The notes under the pieces: model-generated
What the model was told of the DNA's origin: nothing
The model's database searches: none
Seen by the model: the letters and a program-made list of their open reading frames with translations, nothing else
Assembly (NCBI GenBank): GCA_029817715.1
Contig: JARUPY010000210.1
Location: forward strand, 1-64,000
DNA from: Melastoma dodecandrum
Lineage: Eukaryota > Streptophyta > Magnoliopsida > Myrtales > Melastomataceae
Direction: 5' to 3'
DNA: 64,000 nucleotides
Shown here: positions 10,287 to 19,462 of the stretch, in pieces
Numbering within the stretch: the stretch's first letter is position 1
Layout: each line of letters opens with the position of its first letter
Translations under genes and position numbers: made by a program

Positions 10287-11210
10287 TCAGCCCTGCCCGT
10301 CGCCCAGCTCCTGGCCCCGGAAGCTCCAGGCGGCCGCCTGGCGCAGCACCTCGGCGAAGGCGAGCACCGCCTCGCCGGCGCCGGTTCCGGCTCGACGAGG
10401 ACGAACTCGGCGTCGGGCAGCGGCGGCAGCCCGGAGCGCGCGTCGAGCTGGGCGACCCCCGTCAGCGGCATGCTGCGCGGCGCCCCGCAGACGCCAAGAC
10501 CGGCCTGCAGCGCCGCCTCGATGCCGGCGAGGCTCGCGCTCTCGAAGGCGACCCGCCAGGTCCGCCGGTGCGCGCGCAGGGTCTCGAACAGGCTGTCGCG
10601 CGCCGGGCTCGGCGCCACCGGCACGACAAGCGGCACCGGATCGGGGGTCGGCTGCGGCAGGTCCGGCCGCCCCACCCAGCTCGTTTCATCCGACCCGAAA
10701 GGCGTCGCCGCCCGCGGCAGCGCATACCGCCGCGTGACGGCGAGATCGACCGCGTGCCTGGCGATCGCGTCGGACAGCATCTCGAAGGCGCCCGGACACG
10801 ACGCGCAGCTGCACCTGCGGATGGTCGCGCATGAACAGCCACAGCACGCTCGGCAGCGCCGTGCGGCAGAAATCCTCCGATAGGCCGACCGCGATGCGGA
10901 TCGGCGTCTCGTTCTGCCGCAAATGCCGGCGCAGGTCTTCCGCCAGCGCGAGCATCGCGCGGACGTAGACGACGACCGCCTCGCCGTCCGCGGCCAGCTC
11001 GACGCCGGCCGCGCCCCGGCGGAACAGGATGCGACCTGCGGCGCGCTCGATGCGCTTCACCTGCTGCGACACCGCCGGCTGCGAGATGCCGAGCGCTGCC
11101 GCCGCGCCGCTGAAGCTGCGCGCCTCGACGATGGCGAGAAGCAGCCGCATCTGGTCGCGGTTGACCAGGGGATCGAGCGGGTCGGGCGGCGGCGCGAGAT
11201 GGCTGTCCAT
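10287..11210 (-). CDS. LysR-family transcriptional regulator (frameshifted), AaeR-like position
   Basis: LysR-type regulator of about 305 residues. The N-terminal winged helix-turn-helix is clear: LLAIVEARSFSGAAAALG followed by SQPAVSQQVKRIE at about residues 24-55. An effector-binding domain follows, with IRIAVGLSEDFCRTALPSVL, HPQVQLRVV, VDLAVTRRY and GIEAALQAGLGVCG. Frame breaks occur near 10795 and near 10385; after the second, the C-terminus reads AVLAFAEVLRQ and ends at 10287. It is divergent from the FUSC/DUF1656/HlyD operon, with a 283-base gap holding an inverted repeat. By analogy with AaeR it probably controls that pump in response to an aromatic or organic acid. Confidence 0.75.
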
Positions 11211-11329
11211 GCGGCGACGAGGATCGTCAGCCCGGCGCATTTGTCCATAGCGTGAGCTCGACGGCACCGATATTTCGCCACGAGACGCGGAACGCATAGT
11301 CGCCGCGCGCAGACAATATCGATGACTTC

Positions 11330-11345
11330 ATAACAATGGGATTAT
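11330..11345. promoter_or_regulatory. Candidate LysR operator in the divergent region
   Basis: ATAACAATGGGATTAT is an interrupted palindrome (ATAA, eight bases, TTAT) that contains the T-N11-A pattern favoured by LysR regulators. It is the most AT-rich spot between the divergent regulator and efflux genes, 120 bases from the regulator's start and 150 from the pump's. Binding is inferred. Confidence 0.35.
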
Positions 11346-11493
11346 GGCTGATCCCAGTATTGAGCGCGAAACATTTGACAAAGCGTAACAACGCGGTGTT
11401 ACGGTCGCCGTGCCCGCGCACCGGCCGCGGCCAGCCGGAGTTGTCGATGCCCTTGGCCTTCGCCGAGCGCGAGTCTTGTAGCGAGCGCAGGTG

Positions 11494-13456
11494 ATGTCGG
11501 CCGCGGCGGACAGCGTCGAGGCACCGGCGCCTCTCAGCCTTGCCGGCATCCCGCTCTCCGATTGGGCGTTCGCGACCCGCATCTGGGTCGCCATGATGCT
11601 GGCGCTGGCCGCCGGCTTCTGGCTGCAGCTCGACAGCGCCTCGTCCGCCGCCGTCACGGTCGCGATCCTGGCGCAGCCACGCCGCGGCCAGGCCTTCCGC
11701 AAGGCGGTGTTCCGCTTCGGCGCGACGGTGGTCGGCTGCATCGCCGCCATCGTCATCACCGGCCTCTTCAACCAGTCCCGCGACCTCTTCATCGTCGCCT
11801 ACGCGGCGTGGATGGCGCTCGCCGTCTACATCGCCTCCTGCTACGACGGCACCCGGGCGTACGGCGCGGTGCTCTCCGGCTACACCGTCGCGATCATCGC
11901 GGTGATCAACGTCGACAGCCCGCAGAACGTCTTCGATTCCGCGATGGCGCGCCTTGCCGTCGTGTCGCTCGGCATCGCCTCGATCGCGCTGATCAACGAC
12001 GTCTTCGCGGCGCCCGACGTCTATCCCACCGTGCGCCAGCGTCTGCGCGACGCCCTCGCCGAGACGCGCACGATCGTCGCGCAGCACCTCACCGGCGACG
12101 GCCCCGGCCCCGAAACGACGGTGAAGCTCGTCGCCAAGATCGTCGGGCTGCGGCTCGACGTGCAGACCCTGCCGAGCGAGGCCGCCTCAGGATCGCCGCG
12201 CGCCGCCTCGGCCAACAGCGCCTGCGTGGCGATGATCGGTGCGCTCAGCCTCGCGCGCGCCTTCGGCGCCATGTCGCGCACCAATCCGGACCTCTGCACG
12301 GACGAGATCCGCGCGGCGCTGACCGACAACAACCCACGCCCGGCTCGATGCCATGCTCCACGAGGAGCTGGCGAGCCCCGAGGCGTCGCCGCGCCGGATC
12401 ATGGTCCTGCGCTGCGCCGAGCAGCTCACCAGGGAGCGCCACCTCGCTGCCGAGGAGCTCGACCGGATGGAGGCCGGGCGATGGCCGCAGCGGCCGGTCC
12501 GCTCGCTCCCGATCCACCGCGACCGCGAGCTGGCGCTGCGCACCGCGATCCGCGTCTTCATCGGGGTCATCATCGGCGGCTTCATCTTCGTCCTGTCGGA
12601 CTGGCCGCTCAGCGCGGTGGCCTTCGGACAGCTCGGCATATTCGCCGGCCTCGGCGCGACGACCCCGGACATCCGGGTCTTCCAGCGCGGTGCGATGATC
12701 GCCATCCCGCTCACGGCCATCATCGCCGGGATCACCGAGTTCCTGATCCTCGACGGCGCCGACGCCTTCCCGCTGCTGGCGATCGGCATGGCGCCGGTGA
12801 TCTTTCTCGCCACCCAGCTCAGCCTCCGCCCGAAGACGGCGGGCCTCGGCTTCCTGGTGCTCGTCTACACGCCGGTCATCTTCCCGCCGTCCAACCCGCA
12901 GAGCTACGATCCGCAGAGCTACCTCTACACGGCGGTGCTCTCCTGCGCCGGCGTGCTGTTGTTCGGGCTGATCCTGTTCTCGTTCCCCGCCACGACGCCC
13001 AAGGAGCGCCGGCGCTGGCTCGTCAACACGGTCCGCCGCGACGTGCTGCGGGCCGCCGCCGGCCGCATCCGCCGGACGCCCGAGGAGATGCGCTATCTCG
13101 GCGCCGATCGCATGGTGGCCCTCTCCGGGATGAAGATCGGCACGCCGGCCGGACAGGCCTGGCGCCTCGGCTACCTGCTCTCGCTGTCGGTTGCGACCTT
13201 GGTCGCCGTGCGCGCGAACCAGGCGCTCGACGAGCTGCCGCGCGCCCTCCCCGGCGTGCGCGAGGCGCGCGCGGCGCTCGCGAGGCTCGATGCGCAGGGC
13301 GTGGATGCGGCGGCGCTCGCGCTTGCGCGGTCTGAATGCCCCGAGCGCTATTTCGAGGCCCGCTCGACTGTCGTCGCCGACCTCGCGTTCCTCGCCGGCC
13401 TGAGCCGCATCCGCGGACCGCGCTTCCGCCATCTCACCAGCGCGCTGTCGGCATGA
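11494..13456 (+). CDS. FUSC-family aromatic acid efflux permease, AaeB-like (one frameshift)
   Basis: Inner-membrane permease of about 653 residues, built as the family usually is: an N-terminal block of membrane helices, a cytoplasmic helical domain, and a second membrane block. The first block includes IWVAMMLALAAGFWLQ, AAVTVAILAQPRRGQAFRK and AYGAVLSGYTVAII. The second includes TAIRVFIGVIIGGFIFVLSD and PLLAIGMAPVIFLATQLSL. The two halves lie in different frames, joined by one indel near 12335 (around DNNPRPARCHAPRG). The start is the ATG at 11494, preceded directly by a GTG. The gene is followed without a gap by DUF1656 and HlyD genes, the usual three-part aromatic acid or drug efflux set. 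Confidence 0.85.
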
Positions 13457-13656
13457 TCAACGGCTTCCACGAGTTCGCGATCGGCGGCGTGCTGCTCGCG
13501 CCCTTCGTGCCCCAGGCGCTGATCGCGCTGATCGTCCTTTTCCTCCTGCGGCCGATCATGCGACGTCTGCCGCTCGAGCGGCTCTTCGCCAATGCGTCGC
13601 TCGTCACAGTCTGTCTCTACGTCGTGATCCTCGCGACGGTCATGCTGCTCTATTGA
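13453..13656 (+). CDS. DUF1656 small membrane protein, AaeX-like
   Basis: Small protein of 67 residues with two hydrophobic helices, around ALIALIVLFLLRPIM and VTVCLYVVILATVMLLY. It opens with MINGFHEFAIGGVLLAPF, the DUF1656 signature. The ATG overlaps the stop of the FUSC gene, and the HlyD gene starts 13 bases after its end, so translation of the three is coupled. It is a standard accessory subunit of this efflux type; its exact role is unknown. Confidence 0.9.
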   Translation: MINGFHEFAIGGVLLAPFVPQALIALIVLFLLRPIMRRLPLERLFANASLVTVCLYVVILATVMLLY

Positions 13657-13669
13657 GAAGGAACACTTG

Positions 13670-14824
13670 ATGGCGGCCCGCGGCGTTCGATGGTGGGTGT
13701 GGCTGCGCCGGTGGACGGCGACTGCGGTCGTCCTTGCGGTGACGGCCGTCGCCGTCGCACTGCTCTACCAATATTACGTCACCGCGCCGTGGACGCGCGA
13801 CGGCCGCGTCCGTGTCCTGGTGGCCAATGTCGCGCCGCAGGTGTCGGGCCAGATCGTCGAGCTTCGGGTCGTCGACAACCAGATCGTCCATAAGGGCGAA
13901 GTCCTGTACGTCATCGACCCATTCGACTTCCGGGTTTCGGTCGATTCCGCCAGGGCGCAGCTGCAGGGCCGCGCCGCCGATCTGCAGGTGAAGCAGACTC
14001 AGGCCGAGCGCCGCAACGCCCTCACGAGCCTCGCCGCCTCGGTCGAGGAGAAGCAGCAGTACTCGGGCACCGCCACCATGGCGCAAGCGAGCTTCGCCGC
14101 CGCTCAGGTCCAGCTCGCCCAGGCCGAAATCAACCTGAAGCGCACCGAGGTGCGCAGCCCGGTCGACGGCTACGTCACCAACCTGACGCTGCGCGTCGGC
14201 GACTACGCCTCGACGAGCTCGCCCAACATCGCGGTGATCGACTCGGACTCGTTCTGGATCGACGGCTATTTCGAGGAAACCAAGCTCGGCCGCATCTGCG
14301 TCGGCGACCCCGTCGTCGCCGAGTTGATGGGCTACTCGCGCCCGGTGCTCGGGCGCGTCGAGAGCTTCGGCCGCGGCATCTCGGTCTCGGACGCCACCTC
14401 CTCGACGCAGGGTCTGCCGAACGTCAACCCGGTGTACACCTGGGTGCGCCTCGCCCAGCGTGTGCCGATCCGCGTCCGCATCGAGAGCGTGCCGCCGGGC
14501 GTCCTGCTCGCCAGCGGCCTCACGGTGACGGTGCGCGTCCGCACGCCGGGCGACGACGACACCAGCCTCCACGCCCGTCTCGCGGCCGCCAAGGCCGACG
14601 TGCTGGCGCTGTTCCACCTGGGGCCATCCCTCGACCGGCCCTGTGCACTGCCCGAGAACGGCTCGGAGGGCGTGGTGACCAAGCTGCCGATCGACGAAGC
14701 GCAGCACCCGCTGTCGCCCGACCAGATCAACCCAGGCCTTGCTCCGGCGATGGACGCGGCGCCGAAGAGCAACCCGACGCTGGCGCAAGATCGCATCCCT
14801 CGCGATCTTCGCATCGCAAAATAG
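13670..14824 (+). CDS. HlyD-family membrane fusion protein, AaeA-like
   Basis: Periplasmic adaptor of 384 residues. An N-terminal anchor helix (TAVVLAVTAVAVALLYQYYV) is followed by the first lipoyl half, VLVANVAPQVSGQIVELRV. Next come a helical hairpin (VDSARAQLQGRAADLQ to AQVQLAQAEINLKRTEV) and the second lipoyl half, VRSPVDGYVTNLTLRVGD. A beta-barrel with FWIDGYFEETKLGRI comes last. It links the FUSC permease to an outer-membrane channel that is not encoded here. The C-terminal tail of about 60 residues after the barrel is longer than usual. The start is the ATG at 13670, after GAAGGAACAC. Confidence 0.92.
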   Translation: MAARGVRWWVWLRRWTATAVVLAVTAVAVALLYQYYVTAPWTRDGRVRVLVANVAPQVSGQIVELRVVDNQIVHKGEVLYVIDPFDFRVSVDSARAQLQGRAADLQVKQTQAERRNALTSLAASVEEKQQYSGTATMAQASFAAAQVQLAQAEINLKRTEVRSPVDGYVTNLTLRVGDYASTSSPNIAVIDSDSFWIDGYFEETKLGRICVGDPVVAELMGYSRPVLGRVESFGRGISVSDATSSTQGLPNVNPVYTWVRLAQRVPIRVRIESVPPGVLLASGLTVTVRVRTPGDDDTSLHARLAAAKADVLALFHLGPSLDRPCALPENGSEGVVTKLPIDEAQHPLSPDQINPGLAPAMDAAPKSNPTLAQDRIPRDLRIAK

Positions 14825-14996
14825 GCCGTTCGGGTGATGGCCAAGTAAAGCCACGTGTCGTGCCGGCCGATCCGTGCTTTACTGCGTCATCAGGGTCGAT
14901 CGTCCGTTCACGATCGGTTAACGCGCGGTGTTCGATCCCCAAGGCCAGGCGGCGGCTAACGACTGGCTAAGAGGGACGAGACCGGAGGACGCGAAC

Positions 14997-15701
14997 GTGA
15001 CCATGCTGCTCGAACCGGAAAAACCGGATACCGATACGATCCATATCATCATCGCCGATGATCACCCGATGATGCGCGGGGCGTTGCGCCAAGCCGTGAC
15101 CTCGGCCATCGGCGGCGCCGAGGTGCGCGAGGTCGGCGACCTCCCAGCGCTCGGCGACGATCTGGCGCGCGGCGCGCCTGTCGACCTCATCCTGCTCGAT
15201 CTGACGATGCCGGGCGTCAGCGGCTTTTCCGGTCTGCTGTACCTGCGCTCGCAGCACCCCGAGATTCCGGTCGTCGTGATCTCGGCCTGCGAGGACCGCA
15301 CGATCATGCGCCGCTGCATCGAGGTTGGTGCCGCCGGCTACATTCCGAAGAGCACCGAGATCGACGAGATGCGGAAGGCGATCCGCATGATCATGTCGGG
15401 CGAGATCTGGACCCCCGCCGATCTCGACCTCGTCATGCCGGCCGATGCCGCCGTCGCCGACATGATGCGTCGGCTCTCGAACCTTACTCCGCAGCAGTTG
15501 CGCGTCTTGATGATGCTTTCGCTGGGCCTGCTCAACAAGCAGATCGCCTACGAGCTGAAGGTCTCGGAAGCGACCGTGAAGGCGCATGTCTCGGCGATCC
15601 TTCAAAAGCTCGGCGTCGAAAGCCGGACGCAGGCCGTCATCGCGGTCTCCAAGATCGACCAGGGCCGTTTCTCGCGGGAAGCCGGCGAGGCCACGAGCTG
15701 A
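14997..15701 (+). CDS. NarL/LuxR-family response regulator
   Basis: Two-component response regulator of about 234 residues. The receiver domain has the acidic pair in IIADDHP, the phospho-acceptor Asp in ILLDLTMPG and the conserved Lys in GYIPKSTE. The output domain is a LuxR helix-turn-helix: LTPQQLRVLMMLSLGLLNKQ followed by KVSEATVKAHVSAILQKL. The GTG at 14997 is chosen because GGAGG lies eight bases upstream; an ATG two codons later is possible. No histidine kinase is next to it, so its partner and target are unknown. Confidence 0.9.
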   Translation: MTMLLEPEKPDTDTIHIIIADDHPMMRGALRQAVTSAIGGAEVREVGDLPALGDDLARGAPVDLILLDLTMPGVSGFSGLLYLRSQHPEIPVVVISACEDRTIMRRCIEVGAAGYIPKSTEIDEMRKAIRMIMSGEIWTPADLDLVMPADAAVADMMRRLSNLTPQQLRVLMMLSLGLLNKQIAYELKVSEATVKAHVSAILQKLGVESRTQAVIAVSKIDQGRFSREAGEATS

Positions 15702-15733
15702 CCTGCACGCTTGTGCACGCAGGCTTGTGAAAT

Positions 15734-16147
15734 GTGGCTGCATCCTCAAGTCGACGTTGCGCGTTGGTCGCGGCCAGCCCGCCAATCGCCGAGGCGACCT
15801 TGACCGACCAGCCGCAGCCGACTGACACGCAGCACTATTGGGCGCAGAGCGCCGCCCGCTGGCGTCAGCAGCAGGACGACACGCCGCTGCGTCGCTTCCT
15901 CGGCGGCTCGCCGCTCGCCGTCATCGTACGTCTCGCCGTCGTGTCGATCCTGGTCGGCGCGCTGCTCATGTGGCTCGACATCCGCCCCGCGGAGGTCTTC
16001 CAGCAGATCGGCGACCTCGCCGATCGGCTCTGGGCCTTCGGGTTCCGCTCGCTGCGCGACCTCGGCGATTACATCGTGGCGGGCGCCGCCATCGTCGTGC
16101 CGGTCTGGCTGATCCTGCGGCTGCTCGCCTATCGCAGCGCCCGCTGA
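15734..16147 (+). CDS. DUF6460-like small membrane protein
   Basis: Protein of up to 137 residues with two membrane helices (AVIVRLAVVSILVGALLMWL and AGAAIVVPVWLILRLL) separated by an amphipathic stretch, FQQIGDLADRLWAFGFRSL. This arrangement fits DUF6460, common in Rhizobiales. The N-terminus is unsure: the longest form starts at a GTG at 15734, but a TTG at 15800 after GAGGCG would give a leader nearer the family's length. It is convergent with corA, their ends 4 bases apart. Function unknown. Confidence 0.65.
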   Translation: MAASSSRRCALVAASPPIAEATLTDQPQPTDTQHYWAQSAARWRQQQDDTPLRRFLGGSPLAVIVRLAVVSILVGALLMWLDIRPAEVFQQIGDLADRLWAFGFRSLRDLGDYIVAGAAIVVPVWLILRLLAYRSAR

Positions 16148-16151
16148 CGCG

Positions 16152-17144
16152 CTACCACCAGCCCTTGACCTTGAACCACACGGCCGGGATCAGGGCGCTG
16201 AGCGCGATCACGGTCAGCCCATATGCGTAGCCGTAGGTCCAATCGAGCTCCGGCATCGACTTGAAGTTCATCCCGTACATCGACGCGACGAAGGTCGGCG
16301 GGATCCCGATCACCGAGACGACGGTCAGCACGCGGAAGACGTTGTTCTGCTCGATATTGGCGAGCCCGAGCAGCATGTCGAGCAGGAATTGCGTCTTTTC
16401 CGAGAGGTGCTCCTGGAACTCGTGCAGCGACTTGACGTCGGCGGCGACGGTCTCGAGCCGGGTCTTCATCTCGGGCGTCGTCAGCATCTCCGCGCCTTTG
16501 GACGCAAGGAACGGCGGGATGCGGGAGAGGCCGAGCAGCGTCTCGCTGACCTTCGAGATGAGGTCGGCGTGTCGCCCGATGTTCTTCAGCAAGGCATGCA
16601 GCACGTCGCCTGAGCGGCGCGGCGTGTGCGACTTGCCGTTCAGCGCCTCGTTAAGGAAGATCGAGCGCGACACGCCGTCGAGCTCGCCGCCGACGCGCTC
16701 GAGCAGATCGGCGACATGGTCGACGATGATCTCGAGGATGGTGACCGTAGCCCCCATCCCGCCCGCCGACACCGCGCCCTTCGCGCAGATCTCGGCCGCG
16801 AGATTCTCGAAGGACGGCAGCCGCGCGAAGCGCAGCGTCGCCACCCGGGCGGGCGTCACGACGAAGCCGACCGGCGTCGTGCTGGGATAGCCGTCGGCGT
16901 CGCGCACGGTCGCGGGCAGGCTCATCGTGATGACGCCATCCGTCATCGAAAGGCGCGACGACGATTCGATCTCGACGAGGTCGTCGTGCGTCGGGATGCG
17001 GGTTTTCATGACGGCGGCGAGCGTCCGCATGTCCTCGGGCGTCGGATCGAGCGCATCGATCCAGTTCACGTTTGGCGGCAACTCGGTCGCGCCCGGCTCG
17101 ACTGCAATCGATCCTTTGGTGTCGGCCCCGTAGAAGGTCAGCAT
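16152..17144 (-). CDS. corA: CorA-family magnesium/cobalt transporter
   Basis: Divalent-cation channel of 330 residues. A large cytoplasmic N-terminal domain (LTFYGADTKGSI to the long helix KSLHEFQEHLSEKTQFLLDM) is followed by two C-terminal helices. The first pore helix ends in VASMYGMNFKSMPEL, which has the YGMN signature essential for Mg2+ selectivity. The protein ends in FKVKGWW, a short basic cytoplasmic tail. The ATG at 17144 is preferred to a TTG six codons upstream. It is monocistronic, with its promoter facing the divergent gene at 17277. Confidence 0.94.
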   Translation of the reverse strand: MLTFYGADTKGSIAVEPGATELPPNVNWIDALDPTPEDMRTLAAVMKTRIPTHDDLVEIESSSRLSMTDGVITMSLPATVRDADGYPSTTPVGFVVTPARVATLRFARLPSFENLAAEICAKGAVSAGGMGATVTILEIIVDHVADLLERVGGELDGVSRSIFLNEALNGKSHTPRRSGDVLHALLKNIGRHADLISKVSETLLGLSRIPPFLASKGAEMLTTPEMKTRLETVAADVKSLHEFQEHLSEKTQFLLDMLLGLANIEQNNVFRVLTVVSVIGIPPTFVASMYGMNFKSMPELDWTYGYAYGLTVIALSALIPAVWFKVKGWW

Positions 17145-17276
17145 GTTTTTACGCAATCTCAATCAGGTTTCAGGAAGCGGTCTAGTCCGTCTGCACCATC
17201 CAATTTCTGGAACAGAAGGATGATGGTCGCGTTAGGCCAGCGAGACGGACGAACCCGTTTGGTTTAAGGCACTTAC

Positions 17277-17639
17277 ATGACATCTGACGACGCGAAAGAG
17301 ATAGCAAAAGACACAGCTTCGCGCGCCAAGGATGCGGCGGATCGTGCTACTGGCACGGTCCGAGATGCCGCGTCCTCCACCGCGGATCGCGCCAGCGAGA
17401 TGTCCGGCAAAGTCGGTGACGCAGCGTCAGATGTATATCAACGTGTGCGTGACGGCGCGTCGGCCCTCGGCGACAAGATGCCGGGCAGTGCCGGCGAGGC
17501 GGTCGACATCGGGCGCAGGGCCTACAATCGCAGCAACGAGCAGCTCGGCCGACAGATCGGGCGCCAGCCCATCGAGGCGCTGCTTCTTCTGGCGGGCGCC
17601 ATCGGTTACCTCGTCGGTTGGGCCGCAAACCGTAGCTGA
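17277..17639 (+). CDS. Helical stress-type protein with C-terminal membrane anchor (DUF883/YqjD-like)
   Basis: Protein of 120 residues. Residues 1-70 are alanine- and aspartate-rich amphipathic helix of LEA/CsbD-like character, with repeated AxDxA steps. Residues 97-115 form one hydrophobic helix (PIEALLLLAGAIGYLVGWAA), the glycine-containing anchor typical of DUF883/ElaB-like proteins that sit on the inner membrane. A strong hairpin follows the stop. A stress or ribosome-hibernation role is known for relatives, not shown here. Confidence 0.7.
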   Translation: MTSDDAKEIAKDTASRAKDAADRATGTVRDAASSTADRASEMSGKVGDAASDVYQRVRDGASALGDKMPGSAGEAVDIGRRAYNRSNEQLGRQIGRQPIEALLLLAGAIGYLVGWAANRS

Positions 17640-17653
17640 ACGAGACCATCAGC

Positions 17654-17672
17654 GGGCGGCCATGGGCCGCCC
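17654..17672 (+). terminator. Terminator-like hairpin
   Basis: A perfect eight-pair stem (GGGCGGCC and GGCCGCCC) with a three-base loop begins 14 bases after the preceding stop codon, followed by CTTAGCTTT. The T-tract is weak, so it may attenuate rather than terminate. Confidence 0.5.
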
Positions 17673-17700
17673 CTTAGCTTTAGGATACCAGGAGAGCACC

Positions 17701-17979
17701 ATGACCCGTGAGGTCCGTTCCAGCACCGAGCTTCAGCACATTTGCCTTACCTCCTTGAAGAAGTGCCCCGGCTTCGAGCATGTGAACGAGATCCTCATCC
17801 AGCCGCGCGAGCAGATCCACGGCGGCACGAACTGGACCCTGGCGGCCGTGCGGCCCCGCGTGCACAACAACGTGCTCCGCGCTGCGCGCAGCACGATCGA
17901 GACCTTGCAGACCAGCTACGAGCTCGTCGCCAGCGAGATGATGCCGCGCCCGCGCCGCACGCCTGTTGGAGCCCGCTGA
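17701..17979 (+). CDS. Conserved hypothetical protein, 92 residues
   Basis: Small soluble protein with an ATG at 17701 after CCAGGAGAGCACC, a clear ribosome-binding site. It begins TREVRSSTELQHICLTSLKK and contains PGFEHVNEILIQPREQIHGG and NWTLAAVRPRVHN, ending in a basic tail. It resembles short hypothetical proteins of Rhizobiales, but I know no function for them. It has no signal peptide or membrane segment. Codon use matches the neighbours. Confidence 0.75.
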   Translation: MTREVRSSTELQHICLTSLKKCPGFEHVNEILIQPREQIHGGTNWTLAAVRPRVHNNVLRAARSTIETLQTSYELVASEMMPRPRRTPVGAR

Positions 17980-18096
17980 CCGAGCTTGTTGAAGTTTCGG
18001 AACATAACGTGATGCCGCCGTTGGTGGATTCGCCCCAAATCTTTCGCTTAGCTCCCCACCGCCCGCGCCCGACGCGGGCGTTGCCGCGAGGGGCCG

Positions 18097-19080
18097 TTGC
18101 TCAGATCCCGTATTCTCGGCACCGGTAGCTACGCGCCGGAACGCGTGCTGACCAATGCCGATCTCGAACGAATGGTCGCGACGAGCGACGACTGGATCGT
18201 CCAGCGCACCGGAATCCGCGAGCGACACATCGCTGCCGACGGCGAGGTGACATCGGACATGGCCGTCGCGGCGGCGCGTGCGGCCCTCGAAATGGCTGCT
18301 ACCGAGCCGCACGAACTCGACGCTATCATCGTCGCCACGATCTCGGCCGACATGCCGATGCCCTCCTGCGCCGTCGCGGTGCAGGCGAAGCTGGGTGCGC
18401 GCAACGCCTTCGCCTTCGATCTCTCGGCCGCCTGTGCCGGCTCGCTCTACGGGCTCAACCTCGCCGACAGCCTCATTAGGGCGAGCAACGCGCGGCGCGT
18501 GCTGGTCGTCGGCGCCGAGCTGCTCAGCCGCCTGGTGGACTGGTCGGACCGCCGCTCCTGCGTGCTCTTCGGCGATGCCGCGGGGGCGATGGTGGTCGGC
18601 CCGAGCGACGATCCGGAGCGCGGGCTGCTCTCGGCGCATCTGCATTCCGACGGCAATGCGGCCGACATCCTGACCATCCGTGGGGGCGGCAGCCGCCACC
18701 CGGTCTCCTCCGCCATGATCGAGGACAACCTGCACAAGATCGCGATGAGCGGACGCGAAGTCTACAAGTTCGCCGTGCGCGTGCTGCCCGACGCCCTGAT
18801 GGAGGCCTTCGAGGCCAACCGCGTCCTGCCGTCGCAGATCGACCACGTGGTCTCGCACCAGGCCAACCTGCGCATCGTCGAATCGGTGCTGGATCGGGTC
18901 GGCATCCCGCTCGCCAAATGCTGGACCAACCTCGAGCGCTACGGCAACACGTCCTCCGCCTCGCTGCCGCTCTCGCTCGACGAAGCCAATCGCGCCGGAC
19001 GCCTCAAGCAGGGCGACCTCATCGCCATGATGGCGATCGGCGCCGGCATGGCCTGGGGCAGCGCCCTCATGCGCTGGTGA
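18097..19080 (+). CDS. Beta-ketoacyl-ACP synthase III (FabH family)
   Basis: Thiolase-fold condensing enzyme of 327 residues. The catalytic Cys is in DLSAACAGSLYG, the catalytic His in VSHQANLRI and the Asn in YGNTSSASLPLS, so the Cys-His-Asn triad is complete. The N-terminus (RSRILGTGSYAPERVLTN) is typical; the start is a TTG at 18097 after GAGGGG. Housekeeping FabH primes fatty acid synthesis. This gene is instead alone, convergent with the PKS megasynthase about 380 bases away, so it could be a second, dedicated copy that makes or loads a starter chain for the lipid cluster. That assignment is inference. Confidence 0.9.
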   Translation: MLRSRILGTGSYAPERVLTNADLERMVATSDDWIVQRTGIRERHIAADGEVTSDMAVAAARAALEMAATEPHELDAIIVATISADMPMPSCAVAVQAKLGARNAFAFDLSAACAGSLYGLNLADSLIRASNARRVLVVGAELLSRLVDWSDRRSCVLFGDAAGAMVVGPSDDPERGLLSAHLHSDGNAADILTIRGGGSRHPVSSAMIEDNLHKIAMSGREVYKFAVRVLPDALMEAFEANRVLPSQIDHVVSHQANLRIVESVLDRVGIPLAKCWTNLERYGNTSSASLPLSLDEANRAGRLKQGDLIAMMAIGAGMAWGSALMRW

Positions 19081-19186
19081 GGGCCGCAAGGAACGAAGAG
19101 CGCACGCTTTGTGGCGGCTGCTAAACCGATTGTGTTTTCCTAGCGACACTGGATAGACTTTCGTCTTCCGTCTTGGGAGGACGTTC

Positions 19187-19408
19187 ATGACAGCCAGCTC
19201 GAACCGCAAAGAGCGGCCCGCCGGCGCACGAGGCACGACCGAGAAGAGGTCGCGGCAGTATCAGCAACAGCCCGGCCTTTATTCGCCGAACCCGGCCGCC
19301 GGCGCGCATGCCGCGCCGCACCTGACCAACGAGGACGCGACGCCCGGCGCCGGCGCGCTGCCGAGCCACGCGCACGACGGCAAGGAAGTCGACGGCGGCG
19401 CCGGCTGA
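19187..19408 (+). CDS. Small Gln/Pro-rich hypothetical protein
   Basis: A 73-residue, disorder-prone protein with a clear GGGAGG site eight bases before its ATG. It contains TEKRSRQYQQQPGLYSPNPA and a His/Gly-rich tail ending in KEVDGGAG. There is no signal peptide or known domain. Convergent with the PKS gene. Strong translation signals make it likely to be real; function unknown. Confidence 0.55.
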   Translation: MTASSNRKERPAGARGTTEKRSRQYQQQPGLYSPNPAAGAHAAPHLTNEDATPGAGALPSHAHDGKEVDGGAG

Positions 19409-19462
19409 CGAGCGGGTCTTCCGACCCGACCAACAATTCGAACGATCACGCGAGTGCGGACG

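Noticed and set aside
8796..10883. Very long plus-strand open frame opposite ispG and the LysR gene
   Set aside because: Mirror frame of GC-rich coding DNA; made of charged low-complexity sequence, while ispG on the minus strand has all catalytic motifs.
17680..19236. Long minus-strand open frame opposite fabH
   Set aside because: Antisense shadow of an intact ketosynthase; sequence is of the charged low-complexity kind.
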